Source: Nocardia stercoris (GTDB taxonomy: Bacteria > Actinomycetota > Actinomycetes > Mycobacteriales > Mycobacteriaceae). Taken from it: a stretch of 64,000 nucleotides of DNA. The position numbers and the translations under genes were made by a program. The notes below the pieces were generated by a model. It made no database searches and had not been told where the DNA came from. It was given only the letters and a program-made list of their open reading frames with translations. Positions within the stretch are counted from its first letter, which is position 1. Every line of letters starts with the position of its first letter. This document shows, in pieces, positions 1 to 9,721 of this stretch. The DNA lies in NCBI RefSeq assembly GCF_003696265.1, contig NZ_RFFH01000013.1:104255-168254 (forward strand), given 5' to 3'.

Positions 1-725
1 GCGGCGTCGACCCGTTCGAGCAGCGCGTTCACCGCCGCACTCAGCTGCTCGGCTTCCCGCACACCCGAACCGTCAACCGGCGAATCGGGAACGGCCGGAT
101 CGGGATTCGGCCCGGTGGTCCGCCACCGGGTGCCGCGGTGCGCGCCGACCTGCCGGGTCAGATCCGCGATCGGCCCGACCGCCCGGCCACCGAAGACCCA
201 GCCCAGCCCGGCCGCCGCCGCCACCGCGAGCCCGGCGCCGGCCAGCACCCAGTGCTGCTGTTCGGTGGTGGTCTGATTCGCGTCGGTCAGCGGGATGCCC
301 AGCGAAACCGTTTGTCCCGCAGGCTGATTGTCGGTGGTGGTGAGCACGCGGAACGGGGTGCCCTCGACCGTGATGGTCCGCGTACCCACCGACAGCGGCG
401 GCAGGGCGACCGCCGTGGTGGCCTCGACCGCGCCGTCCTTGTGGATGGTCACCGCCAGGTCCCGGTCCGGACCGGTCAGCGACAGGATGCCGACCGCCAG
501 CACCGGCTGGATCAACACCACTCGCGAGGCGAGCGCGAGTTCCTGATCGGCGTGCGCCAGATTGCTGCGCTCCAGTTCCCGCGCCGCCACCCAGCTCAAC
601 ACCGCCGCGATGATCACCGCGCCGAGCGCGGCCGCCGCGGCGACCCGGGTACGCAGCGAGAAGGACCGCCGCCGACGCCGGCGCGGCGGCCACGGCGCGG
701 CCGCCGCATCCGCCGCGGTGCTCAC
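1..725 (-). CDS. prrB: Sensor histidine kinase PrrB-like (partial, runs off window)
   Basis: Amino-terminal 241 codons of a membrane sensor kinase; the catalytic half lies beyond the left edge. Read from a GTG at 725-723, the protein has a basic Arg-rich head, a first hydrophobic helix (about residues 27-48, VAAAAALGAVII...), an extracytoplasmic sensing segment, a second helix (HWVLAGAGLAVAAAAG...) and the start of a HAMP linker (FGGRAVGPIADLTRQV). The GTG overlaps the TGA of the response regulator gene by four bases (GTGA), which argues for translational coupling and fixes the start. There is no in-frame ATG near it. In M. tuberculosis the kinase next to PrrA is PrrB, which has the same two-helix plus HAMP layout; the symbol rests on that pairing. 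The H-box cannot be checked here. Confidence 0.85.
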   Translation of the reverse strand, partial: MSTAADAAAAPWPPRRRRRRSFSLRTRVAAAAALGAVIIAAVLSWVAARELERSNLAHADQELALASRVVLIQPVLAVGILSLTGPDRDLAVTIHKDGAVEATTAVALPPLSVGTRTITVEGTPFRVLTTTDNQPAGQTVSLGIPLTDANQTTTEQQHWVLAGAGLAVAAAAGLGWVFGGRAVGPIADLTRQVGAHRGTRWRTTGPNPDPAVPDSPVDGSGVREAEQLSAAVNALLERVDA

Positions 726-1417
726 TTGGGTGCCCGCAGCACGAAGCCGATCCCCCGGATCGTGTGCAACAGCCGCGGCGTGCCGTCGACCTCCAGCTTG
801 CGCCGGAGATAGCCCACGAACACGTCGACGACATTGGTGTCGGCGGCGAAGTCGTAGCCCCACACCAGTTCCAGCAGCCGTTCCCGGGACAACACCACGC
901 CGCTGTTACGCGCCAGCGTGGACAGCAGTTCGAATTCCCTTTTGGTGAGCTCGATTTCGCGGCCGTTGAGCAAGGTGCGGAATCCGGCTTCGTCGATCTG
1001 CAGCGGGCCCACGGTCACGATATCGGTGGACTCGACAGCCGGGGTGTCGGTGCGGCGGCGCAGCAGTGCGCGCAGCCGCGCCACCAGTTCGGCCAGCACG
1101 AACGGTTTCACCAGATAGTCGTCGGCGCCGTACTCCAGCCCGGCGATCCGGTCGTCCACCGAACTCTTCGCCGACAGCACACAGATCGGGACCTCGTTGC
1201 CCATGGCCCGCAGCGCGGTGACCACCCCGGCGCCGTCCAGCACCGGCATGTTCATGTCCAGCACGATCGCGTCCGGCGCCGACTGGCTGACACTGCGCAG
1301 CGCCTCGGCGCCGTTGCGCGCCACCCGCACCTCGAAGCCGGACAGCCGCAGTCCGCGCTCGACCGAGGCCAGCACGTCTTCGTCGTCGTCGACGACCAGC
1401 ACGGACACCGCGGTCAT
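722..1417 (-). CDS. prrA: OmpR-family response regulator PrrA
   Basis: Two-component DNA-binding regulator, 231 residues, the usual size for the OmpR/PhoB family. The receiver domain (about 1-120) shows the acidic cluster VVDDDED, phospho-acceptor Asp54 in IVLDMNMP, and the conserved Lys in DDYLVKPF. The carboxy half is a winged helix with LTKREFELL, LVWGYDFAADTNVVDVF and YLRRKLE. These stretches closely match my memory of M. tuberculosis PrrA (Rv0903c), which is essential there and needed early in macrophage infection. It is co-transcribed with the downstream kinase through a 4-bp overlap. As in M. tuberculosis, accD3 and echA6 homologues lie nearby, although accD3 here is on the other strand and separated by inserted genes. 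Confidence 0.95.
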   Translation of the reverse strand: MTAVSVLVVDDDEDVLASVERGLRLSGFEVRVARNGAEALRSVSQSAPDAIVLDMNMPVLDGAGVVTALRAMGNEVPICVLSAKSSVDDRIAGLEYGADDYLVKPFVLAELVARLRALLRRRTDTPAVESTDIVTVGPLQIDEAGFRTLLNGREIELTKREFELLSTLARNSGVVLSRERLLELVWGYDFAADTNVVDVFVGYLRRKLEVDGTPRLLHTIRGIGFVLRAPK

Positions 1418-1580
1418 CGCCGGACGCCCGGCACGCGGACGGGACCGCGGGTGGCGGGGGCGCGGCGGTGCGACGGCGCTGGCATGGGACTCCTTCGCGA
1501 CTGGTCGATGTCGGATCTGGTTCCGACGGTAGTCGCGAGTCTTGGCGTGCGCTTGTAGCGGCTGTGTGAAGTCGGTGAGA

Positions 1581-3728
<2,148 letters not shown>

Positions 3729-4034
3729 CCGTGTGACTCCCTGCCTCGCCTCGATAGATCAGCCTGATTGTGGCAGACTTCACGCGACGTCCGGGTGGAC
3801 GCCGCGACCTTTGATTTTGTTCGGAAGAGGCAGGTCAAAGGGTGGTGCTTGCCAAGGGGTCGCACAAGAAGTTATTGATCCGTTAGAATCGCATGTCACA
3901 AATTTCGGCCGTCGTAGACGCAATTTCTCGGCCAGCCGTAGTTCTCGGCCAGCATTGCCTGTCGAGCCGGCGCGCGAACGCACAGGCTCGGTTGATGGCG
4001 CGTGGCTGGGGCCAGTTTGGAAAGTGAGTGGGAG
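3729..4034. promoter_or_regulatory. Divergent intergenic region between prpE and the conservon
   Basis: About 300 bases without a convincing gene, lying between two divergent starts, so it should hold promoters for both. A TAGAAT hexamer at 3884-3889 resembles an actinobacterial -10 for the rightward genes, but I find no -35 box at 17-18 bases. Around the kinase start there is a GTG at 4002 and an ATG at 4035 in the same frame. No strong inverted repeat was seen. Confidence 0.35.
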
Positions 4035-7000
4035 ATGCGTGACGCCGCGAGGTCCGGCGGAAGTCGTTGGACGCTGGGCAATTGGGACCTGCGCTGGAAG
4101 GTCACGGCGGTGCTCGCCGTGCCGCTGCTGGTCGCTGTTGCCCTGGGGGCGTTTCGAATCACCGCGCAGTTCGGCGATTCCTCGGACATGAACGCCGCTG
4201 CGCGCCGGGTCAGCACGATCCCGGCGATCAGTAACCTGTGCGTCGCCGGTGCGACCGTCGCCATGGAACAGGCGATCATGTTGGGGCCGGACAAGTCCCT
4301 GGTCAGCGATGCCGACCTGGCCGCGCTGGACACCGCGATCACCGCGGCCCAGCGGGCCGCCACCAAGCTCACCGACGAGCCGGCCGCCAAGGCCCGGCTC
4401 GACGAGATGATCACGATGTCCAAGGCGATCCGGGCCAACGGTCCGTCGCCGTCGGTGCAGATCTCCGACGCCAGCGGTCCCTCGCAGCAGCTGTACGCCG
4501 ATGCCGCCGATCTGATGGCCGACGTGCTGCTCGAGGTGAACGACTCCGGGATCCAGGCCGCCAAGCTGCGGCTGATCTCGGTGGTCAACGCGCGCGCCAT
4601 GGTCGTCACCGGTGCGGCCGGTCTGGCCGAGATGCTGCGCGGTGACACCAAGAACGGCATGGCCGACTTCCTCAGCGCGGCCAACACCGAGAAGTACCTG
4701 GTGGGCACGATGGCGCGCCAGTTCCCGCCGAACGACGAGCGGATCATCGCGCTGCAGAAGCTGGTTCAGGACCGGATCGACATGGTGTCGAGCGGCCCGC
4801 AGGTGTCGGCCGGGCAACTGCCCGTCGCCGACCTGCGGCAGTCCGCGCTGGACACGGTGGCCGAGTACCAGAAGGTCGTCGACCCGTCGATCGTCGACAT
4901 CACCGGCCGGGTGAACACGCTCGCGGAGAACTCGCGTGGCGCCGCTTTCCGTTACGCCGTCATCGTCGTCTTCACCATCCTCGCGGCGCTGTTGTTCGCG
5001 GTGCTGGTGGCGCGGGCCATGATCATCCCGCTGCGCAAGCTGCGGCTGGCCGCGCTGCGCGTCGCCGAACACGACCTCGGGCACGAGGTCGCGCGTCTGC
5101 GTGACGGCGCCCGGCCCGAAGACGTTCCGCTGGAACCGATGCCGGTGCACACCGAGGAGGAGATCGGTCAGCTCGCCCGAGCGGTCGACGACATCCACGG
5201 TCAGGCCCTGCGTTTGGCGGCCGATCAGGCCGCGATGCGTACTCAGGTCAACGACATGTTCGAGACGCTGGCCCGCCGGTCCAAGTCCCTTGTCGACCAC
5301 CAGCTGACCCTCATCGAGGCGATGGAGTACGACGAGAAGGACCCGCGCCTGCTCGAAAACCTCTTCCGCCTCGACCATCTCGCCGCGCGTATGCGACGCA
5401 ACGGCGACAACCTGCTGATTCTGGCCGGTACCCGGCAGCGGCGCGGTAAGTCCGCGCCGGTCGAGATCGCGGACGTGCTGCGCGCGGCCATCTCCGAGGT
5501 CGAGGACTACGAGCGCGTCAAGCTGGGCGCGACGCCGCGTGGCGCGGTGACCGAACCGGCCGCCTCCGACCTCGCGCACCTGTTCGCCGAGCTGCTCGAC
5601 AACGCGCTGCGGGCCTCGCCGCCGGAGACCGACGTCAAGTTCACCTTCGCCCAGGCGCACGACCAGGGCGTGCTGATCGAGGTCGCCGACCGCGGTATCG
5701 GTATGCCGCCGGCCGAGATGGCCGAGATCAACCGGCGACTGGAGATCACCGCCGAGCCCGGGCCCGAAACCGCTCGCCACATGGGTCTTTTCGTGGTCGG
5801 CCGGCTCGCCGAGCGGCACGGTCTGACCGTGCGGCTGCGTCCCACCTTCGACACCGCCCGGGACCCGGGTGTCACCGTGGCCGTGCACGTGCCGCGGCCA
5901 CTGCTGGTCGCCCCGGCCGGTGGCACCGTGACCGTGCCCCCGCAGTCGGGTATGCAGTCGGTGGCGCCGCAGGACGACACCACCGCCAACTCCTCGATGC
6001 AGACGCGCGCGGTCACCCGCACGCCGAGCGGCAACATGATGGTGACGGTCGACCCGGGTGTGAGCGGGCCGATGCCCACCAGCAGCCGGCCCGCCGGCGC
6101 CCCGGCGCCCGGCAGCGGCCCGGCCCCCGGGCCGGGCAGTGGCCCGATTCCGGCGACCGGCCCGACGCCGCCCCCGGCCCGGCCCGCGACCGGCCCGGTA
6201 CCGCCCGCGATGCCCGCGGTGGCCAACGGCGCGAACGGCCTGCCGCAGCGCCAGCCCGGCAACAACATTCCGGCCGGCCTGCCGCAGCGGCAGCCCGGCA
6301 CCAACGGCCCCACTGTTCGCCACACGCTGTCCGGTCCGGCCGGAGCACCTAGTTCCGGTCTGCCGCAGCGGGAGCCGGGTGCCGCCGGCCCGCAGGGTCC
6401 CGGCGGCCCGGGCCTCGGCGCGCCGCAGGGTCCGGGTGCGCCGCAGCAGCGCCCGCAGGGTCCCGCGCCGCAGCCGCAGCCGGGCTTGGCCGCCAGCATG
6501 CTGCGCCGCCAGCCGGCGCAGGACGGTCAGCCGTCGACGCCGCCGCAGTCGCTCGCCGGTGGGATGCCGCCGGCCGCCCCGATGCAGGCGCCGCCCGGTG
6601 CGCCCGCCGCTGGCCCGCAGCCGGGTTCGGGTGCCGCGCCGCAGGGTCCTTCGGGTCTGCCGCAGCGCCAGCCCGGCACCGCCCCGCAGCCCGGTGGCCC
6701 GGGCATGCTCGGTGGATTCCCTTCCCGCCGTACGCCTTCCGCGCCGCCGGCCGGTGCGCCGCTGTCGGGTGGTCCGGTGCCGCCGCCGGCGAACGGTCCG
6801 GCCGCGCCGCACGGGCCCTCGGGTCTGCCGCAGCGGGAGCCCGGTGCGGGCCTGCCGCAGCGCCAGGCGAACGGTTCGCTGCCGCAGCGTGACGGTCTGC
6901 CTCAGCGTGACGGTGGTCTGCCTCAGCGTGACGGTGGTCTGCCCCAGCGTGATGGTGGTCTGCCGCAGCGCGATGGCGGTCTGCCGCAGCGTGAGGCCAA

Positions 7001-8096
7001 CGGTGCTCTGCCGCAACGGGACTCGGGTCTGATCCCGCGCAGTCCCCAGGAGTCCGGTCCGATCCCGCGCAACCCGCAGGAGTCCGGTCCGATCCCCCGT
7101 AACCCGCAGGAGTCGGGTCCGATCTCGCGCAACCTGCAGGAGTCCGGGCCGATCCAGCGCAACTCCGGTCCGATCCCGCGCGCGCCGCAGGATCCGGCGG
7201 TCAACGGCCCGGCCTCCGGTTCGATTCCTCGCGTGCCCAAGGAACCCGGCGTCAACGGTGCGCTGGGCCTGCCGCCGCGGGACTCGGCTCCGATCCGGCG
7301 CGAGCCCGGTATCCCCGGCCTGCCGCAGCGCGAACCCGGTTCCACCAGCCTGCCGCCGCGCGCGGCCGAGGGCCTACCACAGCGGGACGCCGGTGCCGGC
7401 CTACCGCAGCGGGACGCCAACGGTGGTCTGCCGCAGCGGGACGTCAATGGTGTTCTGCCGCAGCGGGATACCAATGGTGGTGGTCTTCCGCAGCGGGATG
7501 CCAACGGTGGTCTGCCGCAGCGGGACGCCAATGGTGGCCTGCCGCAACGGACTCCGGGTGCCGGGCTGCCGCCGCGGCCGCTCCCGACGCCGGGGCTGAG
7601 CCTGCCCGTGCCCGAGCCGTCCGGTCCCGATACCGCGGTCCCCGCGGACCTTCGCGACCAGGGCCGCCACAGTTTCCGCCCCAACCCGCAGAAGACCGCG
7701 GCGTTCTTCCAGACCCGGCTGCAGCCGGCGGCGGAGGAACCGGCGGCCGTGGGTGGCGGAACTCCGATCTTCGCCGAGATGATGTCCGCGTGGCTGGCCG
7801 ATCCGAATGCGGATCGGTCGCAGGCCGCCGCCAACTTCGAGTCAGCCGCTGACGAGGGATGGCAGGCCGCACGCCGCGCGGTCGAGTCGGAATCGGCGAA
7901 GCGGACGGCTTCCGGATTGCCCCAACGTGATCCGGGTAACCGACTGGTTCCGGGCGGTGTTGTCGGAAACGCTGACCGCACGACCCACCGTGACCCAGAA
8001 TCCATCAAGTCCAGCCTGAGCCGCCACCAGCAGGGTGTCCGGGATGGCCGCGCGATGAGAGCAATGAACCTCACCGGAGATAAAGGAGACCGATGA
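4035..8096 (+). CDS. cvnA: Conservon sensor kinase CvnA-like with long LPQR-repeat tail
   Basis: First gene of a conservon, membrane-bound. Near residues 23-41 is helix one, then a nitrate/nitrite-sensing (NIT)-type extracellular domain of about 265 residues, helix two (about 306-330), a HAMP linker, a helical dimerisation region lacking a clear H-box but containing LDHLAARMRRN, and a HATPase_c domain (about 508-625) with N-box ELLDNALRAS and G-box DRGIGMP. From about 700 to 1185 the protein is Pro/Gly/Gln-rich with about 22 LPQR motifs and a block of ESGPIPRNPQ decads. A conserved-looking carboxy segment (FFQTRLQPAAEE... to the end) follows. At 1353 residues it is much longer than typical CvnA. 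ATG 4035 has GGAAAG upstream; GTG 4002 would add 11 residues. The stop overlaps the next start (ATGA). Confidence 0.9.
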   Translation: MRDAARSGGSRWTLGNWDLRWKVTAVLAVPLLVAVALGAFRITAQFGDSSDMNAAARRVSTIPAISNLCVAGATVAMEQAIMLGPDKSLVSDADLAALDTAITAAQRAATKLTDEPAAKARLDEMITMSKAIRANGPSPSVQISDASGPSQQLYADAADLMADVLLEVNDSGIQAAKLRLISVVNARAMVVTGAAGLAEMLRGDTKNGMADFLSAANTEKYLVGTMARQFPPNDERIIALQKLVQDRIDMVSSGPQVSAGQLPVADLRQSALDTVAEYQKVVDPSIVDITGRVNTLAENSRGAAFRYAVIVVFTILAALLFAVLVARAMIIPLRKLRLAALRVAEHDLGHEVARLRDGARPEDVPLEPMPVHTEEEIGQLARAVDDIHGQALRLAADQAAMRTQVNDMFETLARRSKSLVDHQLTLIEAMEYDEKDPRLLENLFRLDHLAARMRRNGDNLLILAGTRQRRGKSAPVEIADVLRAAISEVEDYERVKLGATPRGAVTEPAASDLAHLFAELLDNALRASPPETDVKFTFAQAHDQGVLIEVADRGIGMPPAEMAEINRRLEITAEPGPETARHMGLFVVGRLAERHGLTVRLRPTFDTARDPGVTVAVHVPRPLLVAPAGGTVTVPPQSGMQSVAPQDDTTANSSMQTRAVTRTPSGNMMVTVDPGVSGPMPTSSRPAGAPAPGSGPAPGPGSGPIPATGPTPPPARPATGPVPPAMPAVANGANGLPQRQPGNNIPAGLPQRQPGTNGPTVRHTLSGPAGAPSSGLPQREPGAAGPQGPGGPGLGAPQGPGAPQQRPQGPAPQPQPGLAASMLRRQPAQDGQPSTPPQSLAGGMPPAAPMQAPPGAPAAGPQPGSGAAPQGPSGLPQRQPGTAPQPGGPGMLGGFPSRRTPSAPPAGAPLSGGPVPPPANGPAAPHGPSGLPQREPGAGLPQRQANGSLPQRDGLPQRDGGLPQRDGGLPQRDGGLPQRDGGLPQREANGALPQRDSGLIPRSPQESGPIPRNPQESGPIPRNPQESGPISRNLQESGPIQRNSGPIPRAPQDPAVNGPASGSIPRVPKEPGVNGALGLPPRDSAPIRREPGIPGLPQREPGSTSLPPRAAEGLPQRDAGAGLPQRDANGGLPQRDVNGVLPQRDTNGGGLPQRDANGGLPQRDANGGLPQRTPGAGLPPRPLPTPGLSLPVPEPSGPDTAVPADLRDQGRHSFRPNPQKTAAFFQTRLQPAAEEPAAVGGGTPIFAEMMSAWLADPNADRSQAAANFESAADEGWQAARRAVESESAKRTASGLPQRDPGNRLVPGGVVGNADRTTHRDPESIKSSLSRHQQGVRDGRAMRAMNLTGDKGDR
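6236..7590 (+). repeat. In-gene degenerate repeats encoding GLPQRD/E units
   Basis: Coding repeats inside the conservon kinase gene. The core is a 21-base unit for GLPQRDG, tandem at about 6887-6990, with a second tandem group of 24-27-base units (GLPQRDANG) at about 7390-7560. Between them, at about 7030-7190, is a 30-base unit for ESGPIPRNPQ. The copies differ mainly at third codon positions, which suggests selection on the peptide or old expansion rather than very recent slippage. Confidence 0.9.
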
Positions 8097-8506
8097 ACCC
8101 CGATCTAGGTGGTACGAACCATCAACTGGATTGGCTGGTTACCAACTTCACCAACCAGGTTCCCGGTGTCGCGCACGCCGTGCTGGTGTCGGCCGACGGT
8201 CTATTGATGGCTGCCAGCGCGCAGCTGCCGGTGGACCGGGCCGAGCAGCTGTCCGCGGTGACGGCGGGGTTGGCCAGCCTCTCGGTGGGTGTCTCGAACT
8301 TGTTCGAAGGCGGCACCGTGCTCCAGTCGGTGGTCGAGATGGAACACGGCTACCTGCTGCTGATGGCAGTCGGTGACGGTTCCTACCTCGCCGTGTTGAC
8401 GAACACCAACTGCGACATCGGCCAGGTTGGTTACGAGATGGCCCTGTTGGTCGAGCGAGTGGGCCAGACGGTCCAGGCCACACCTCGCGTCACGATGGGT
8501 TCCTGA
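8093..8506 (+). CDS. cvnB: Roadblock/LC7 domain protein CvnB
   Basis: Second conservon gene: a 137-residue cytoplasmic roadblock/LC7 protein. This family resembles MglB and acts as partner or GTPase-activating protein for the small GTPase encoded two genes downstream. The fold is visible in the opening LDWLVTNFTNQVPGVAHAVLVSADGLLMA, where a helix leads into a strand ending in DG, and in the later VVEMEHGYLLLMAVGDGSYLAVL. Its ATG overlaps the kinase stop codon, and AAAGGAG lies 6-12 bases upstream inside the kinase gene. Coupled translation with the kinase is therefore likely. The specific output of this conservon is not known from sequence. Confidence 0.93.
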   Translation: MNPDLGGTNHQLDWLVTNFTNQVPGVAHAVLVSADGLLMAASAQLPVDRAEQLSAVTAGLASLSVGVSNLFEGGTVLQSVVEMEHGYLLLMAVGDGSYLAVLTNTNCDIGQVGYEMALLVERVGQTVQATPRVTMGS

Positions 8507-8513
8507 TGGCGGG

Positions 8514-8888
8514 ATGGACATAGACAATCAACGCGTGGGGCCCGCCGAGCCGAGCCTGGTACGCCCGTACTCGCTGACCGGCGGCCGGGTGCGGCCGAAG
8601 GTCGAGCTGGCGTTGGAAGCCCTCGTCGCATCGCATCCGGTCGCCTTGGAGCGGCAGTTCGAGCTCACCAACATCGAGACGTCAATCGTGGAGTTGTGCC
8701 GAGAGTCGCCGTCTGTTGCGGAACTGGCTGCCCGACTGGGTATTCCGATCGGGGTGGCCCGGGTACTCGTTGCCGACCTCATCGAGGCCGGCCATGTGCG
8801 GGTATCCGCGACTTTGAAAGACGATTCGAGCGACGATGAACGTCGCGAGCTGATCGAAAGGGTTCTCAGTGGACTCCGGCGTATTTGA
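8514..8888 (+). CDS. cvnC: DUF742 protein CvnC
   Basis: Third conservon gene, 124 residues. The DUF742 signature is clear: LVRPYSLTGGR near the amino end and a winged-helix-like carboxy half (SIVELCRESPSVAELAARLGIPIGVARVLVADLIEAGHVRV). The family is found almost only in these operons and probably bridges kinase and GTPase; its biochemistry is poorly known. ATG 8514, seven bases after the roadblock stop, was chosen because the family normally starts a few residues before the RPY motif. The end overlaps the GTPase start by 20 bases. Confidence 0.92.
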   Translation: MDIDNQRVGPAEPSLVRPYSLTGGRVRPKVELALEALVASHPVALERQFELTNIETSIVELCRESPSVAELAARLGIPIGVARVLVADLIEAGHVRVSATLKDDSSDDERRELIERVLSGLRRI

Positions 8889-9471
8889 TTCGACAGCCCA
8901 GGTCGATACGCGCACAACGAAGCCGACGTCGGCGAAGATCGTGGTCGCGGGCGGTTTCGGTGTAGGTAAGACGACGCTCGTCGGCGCGGTTTCGGAGATC
9001 GTTCCGTTGCGCACCGAGGCGCTGGTGACCAATGCCAGTGTCGGTGTCGACAGCCTGGCTGCGGTGCCGTCGAAGGCCACCACCACGGTGGCCATGGACT
9101 TCGGCAGGATCAGCCTCGCCGACGACCTGGTGCTGTACCTGTTCGGGACTCCCGGCCAGTACCGCTTCTGGTTCATGTGGGACGACCTGATCCGCGGTGC
9201 CATCGGCGCTGTGGTGCTGGTCGACACCCGCCGGCTGGAGGACAGCTTCGCGGCCGTCGACTACTTCGAGGCGCGCAGCCTGCCCTTCCTGGTGGCCATC
9301 AACGAGTTCGACGATGCGCCCCGGTATCCGCTCGAGGACATCCGCCAGGCGCTGGCCGTGTCCGCCGATGTGCCGATCATGTCGATCGACGCCCGCCGGC
9401 GCGACCCGGTCAAGCAGGCGCTGGTCTCGGTCACCGAGTACGCGCTACGCAAGGTCGTTCAGGGCTACTAG
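8869..9471 (+). CDS. cvnD: Small GTPase CvnD
   Basis: Fourth conservon gene, a 200-residue Ras-like GTP-binding protein of the bacterial MglA/Rab-like group. Walker A is GGFGVGKTT (about residues 28-36), the switch II motif is GTPGQ, and the G4 motif reads NEFD rather than the usual NKxD, as often seen in CvnD proteins. The GTG start lies inside the DUF742 gene, a 20-base overlap consistent with tight coupling. In Streptomyces the four conservon proteins assemble at the membrane as a receptor-coupled switch; that is family knowledge, not shown here. About 100 bases follow before the next gene-like sequence. Confidence 0.93.
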   Translation: MDSGVFDSTAQVDTRTTKPTSAKIVVAGGFGVGKTTLVGAVSEIVPLRTEALVTNASVGVDSLAAVPSKATTTVAMDFGRISLADDLVLYLFGTPGQYRFWFMWDDLIRGAIGAVVLVDTRRLEDSFAAVDYFEARSLPFLVAINEFDDAPRYPLEDIRQALAVSADVPIMSIDARRRDPVKQALVSVTEYALRKVVQGY

Positions 9472-9575
9472 GCTCCGGCGCTCCTGGCACGGGCGGCCGG
9501 CCGCAGCACGATGAGGATGCTACGGCCGGTTGCCCCCGCGCCGGCCGCGAGCCGGTGCGCGCTAGGCTCGCCCGC

Positions 9576-9695
9576 ATGACCCTTTCGGTAGCGGAAGTGT
9601 TGGGCGAAGTGCTCGATCCGTGGTCGCTGCTGTCGTTGGTCGGGCAGCTCGTCGGGGTGCCGGTCTCGGCGGATTCCCACGGGGACCGCAGGTGA
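9576..9695 (+). pseudogene. Truncated tandem copy of the accD3 5' end (39 codons)
   Basis: A short open frame that starts ATGACCCTTTCGG and stops after 39 codons. Its first 33 residues align without gaps to the start of the carboxyltransferase gene 146 bases downstream, with 18 identities (MTLS, LGE, and VPVSA at the end). The leader also matches (TAGGcTCG against TAGGtTCG). I read it as the decayed remnant of a partial tandem duplication of the accD3 start region. Whether the 39-residue peptide is made is unknown; no clear ribosome site precedes it. Confidence 0.65.
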
Positions 9696-9721
9696 GGCCC
9701 CGCGGCGGGTAGGTTCGGCTG

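Noticed and set aside
3849..3889. TTGCCA and TAGAAT as a promoter for the conservon
   Set aside because: The spacer is 29 bases, too long for a standard promoter; only the -10-like hexamer is mentioned.
3780..7016. A 1078-codon minus-strand open frame opposite the conservon kinase
   Set aside because: It is antisense to the LPQR-repeat and domain-coding region, has repetitive RQT/LRQ composition, no family motif and no plausible start; it follows from the GC-rich codon pattern of the true gene.
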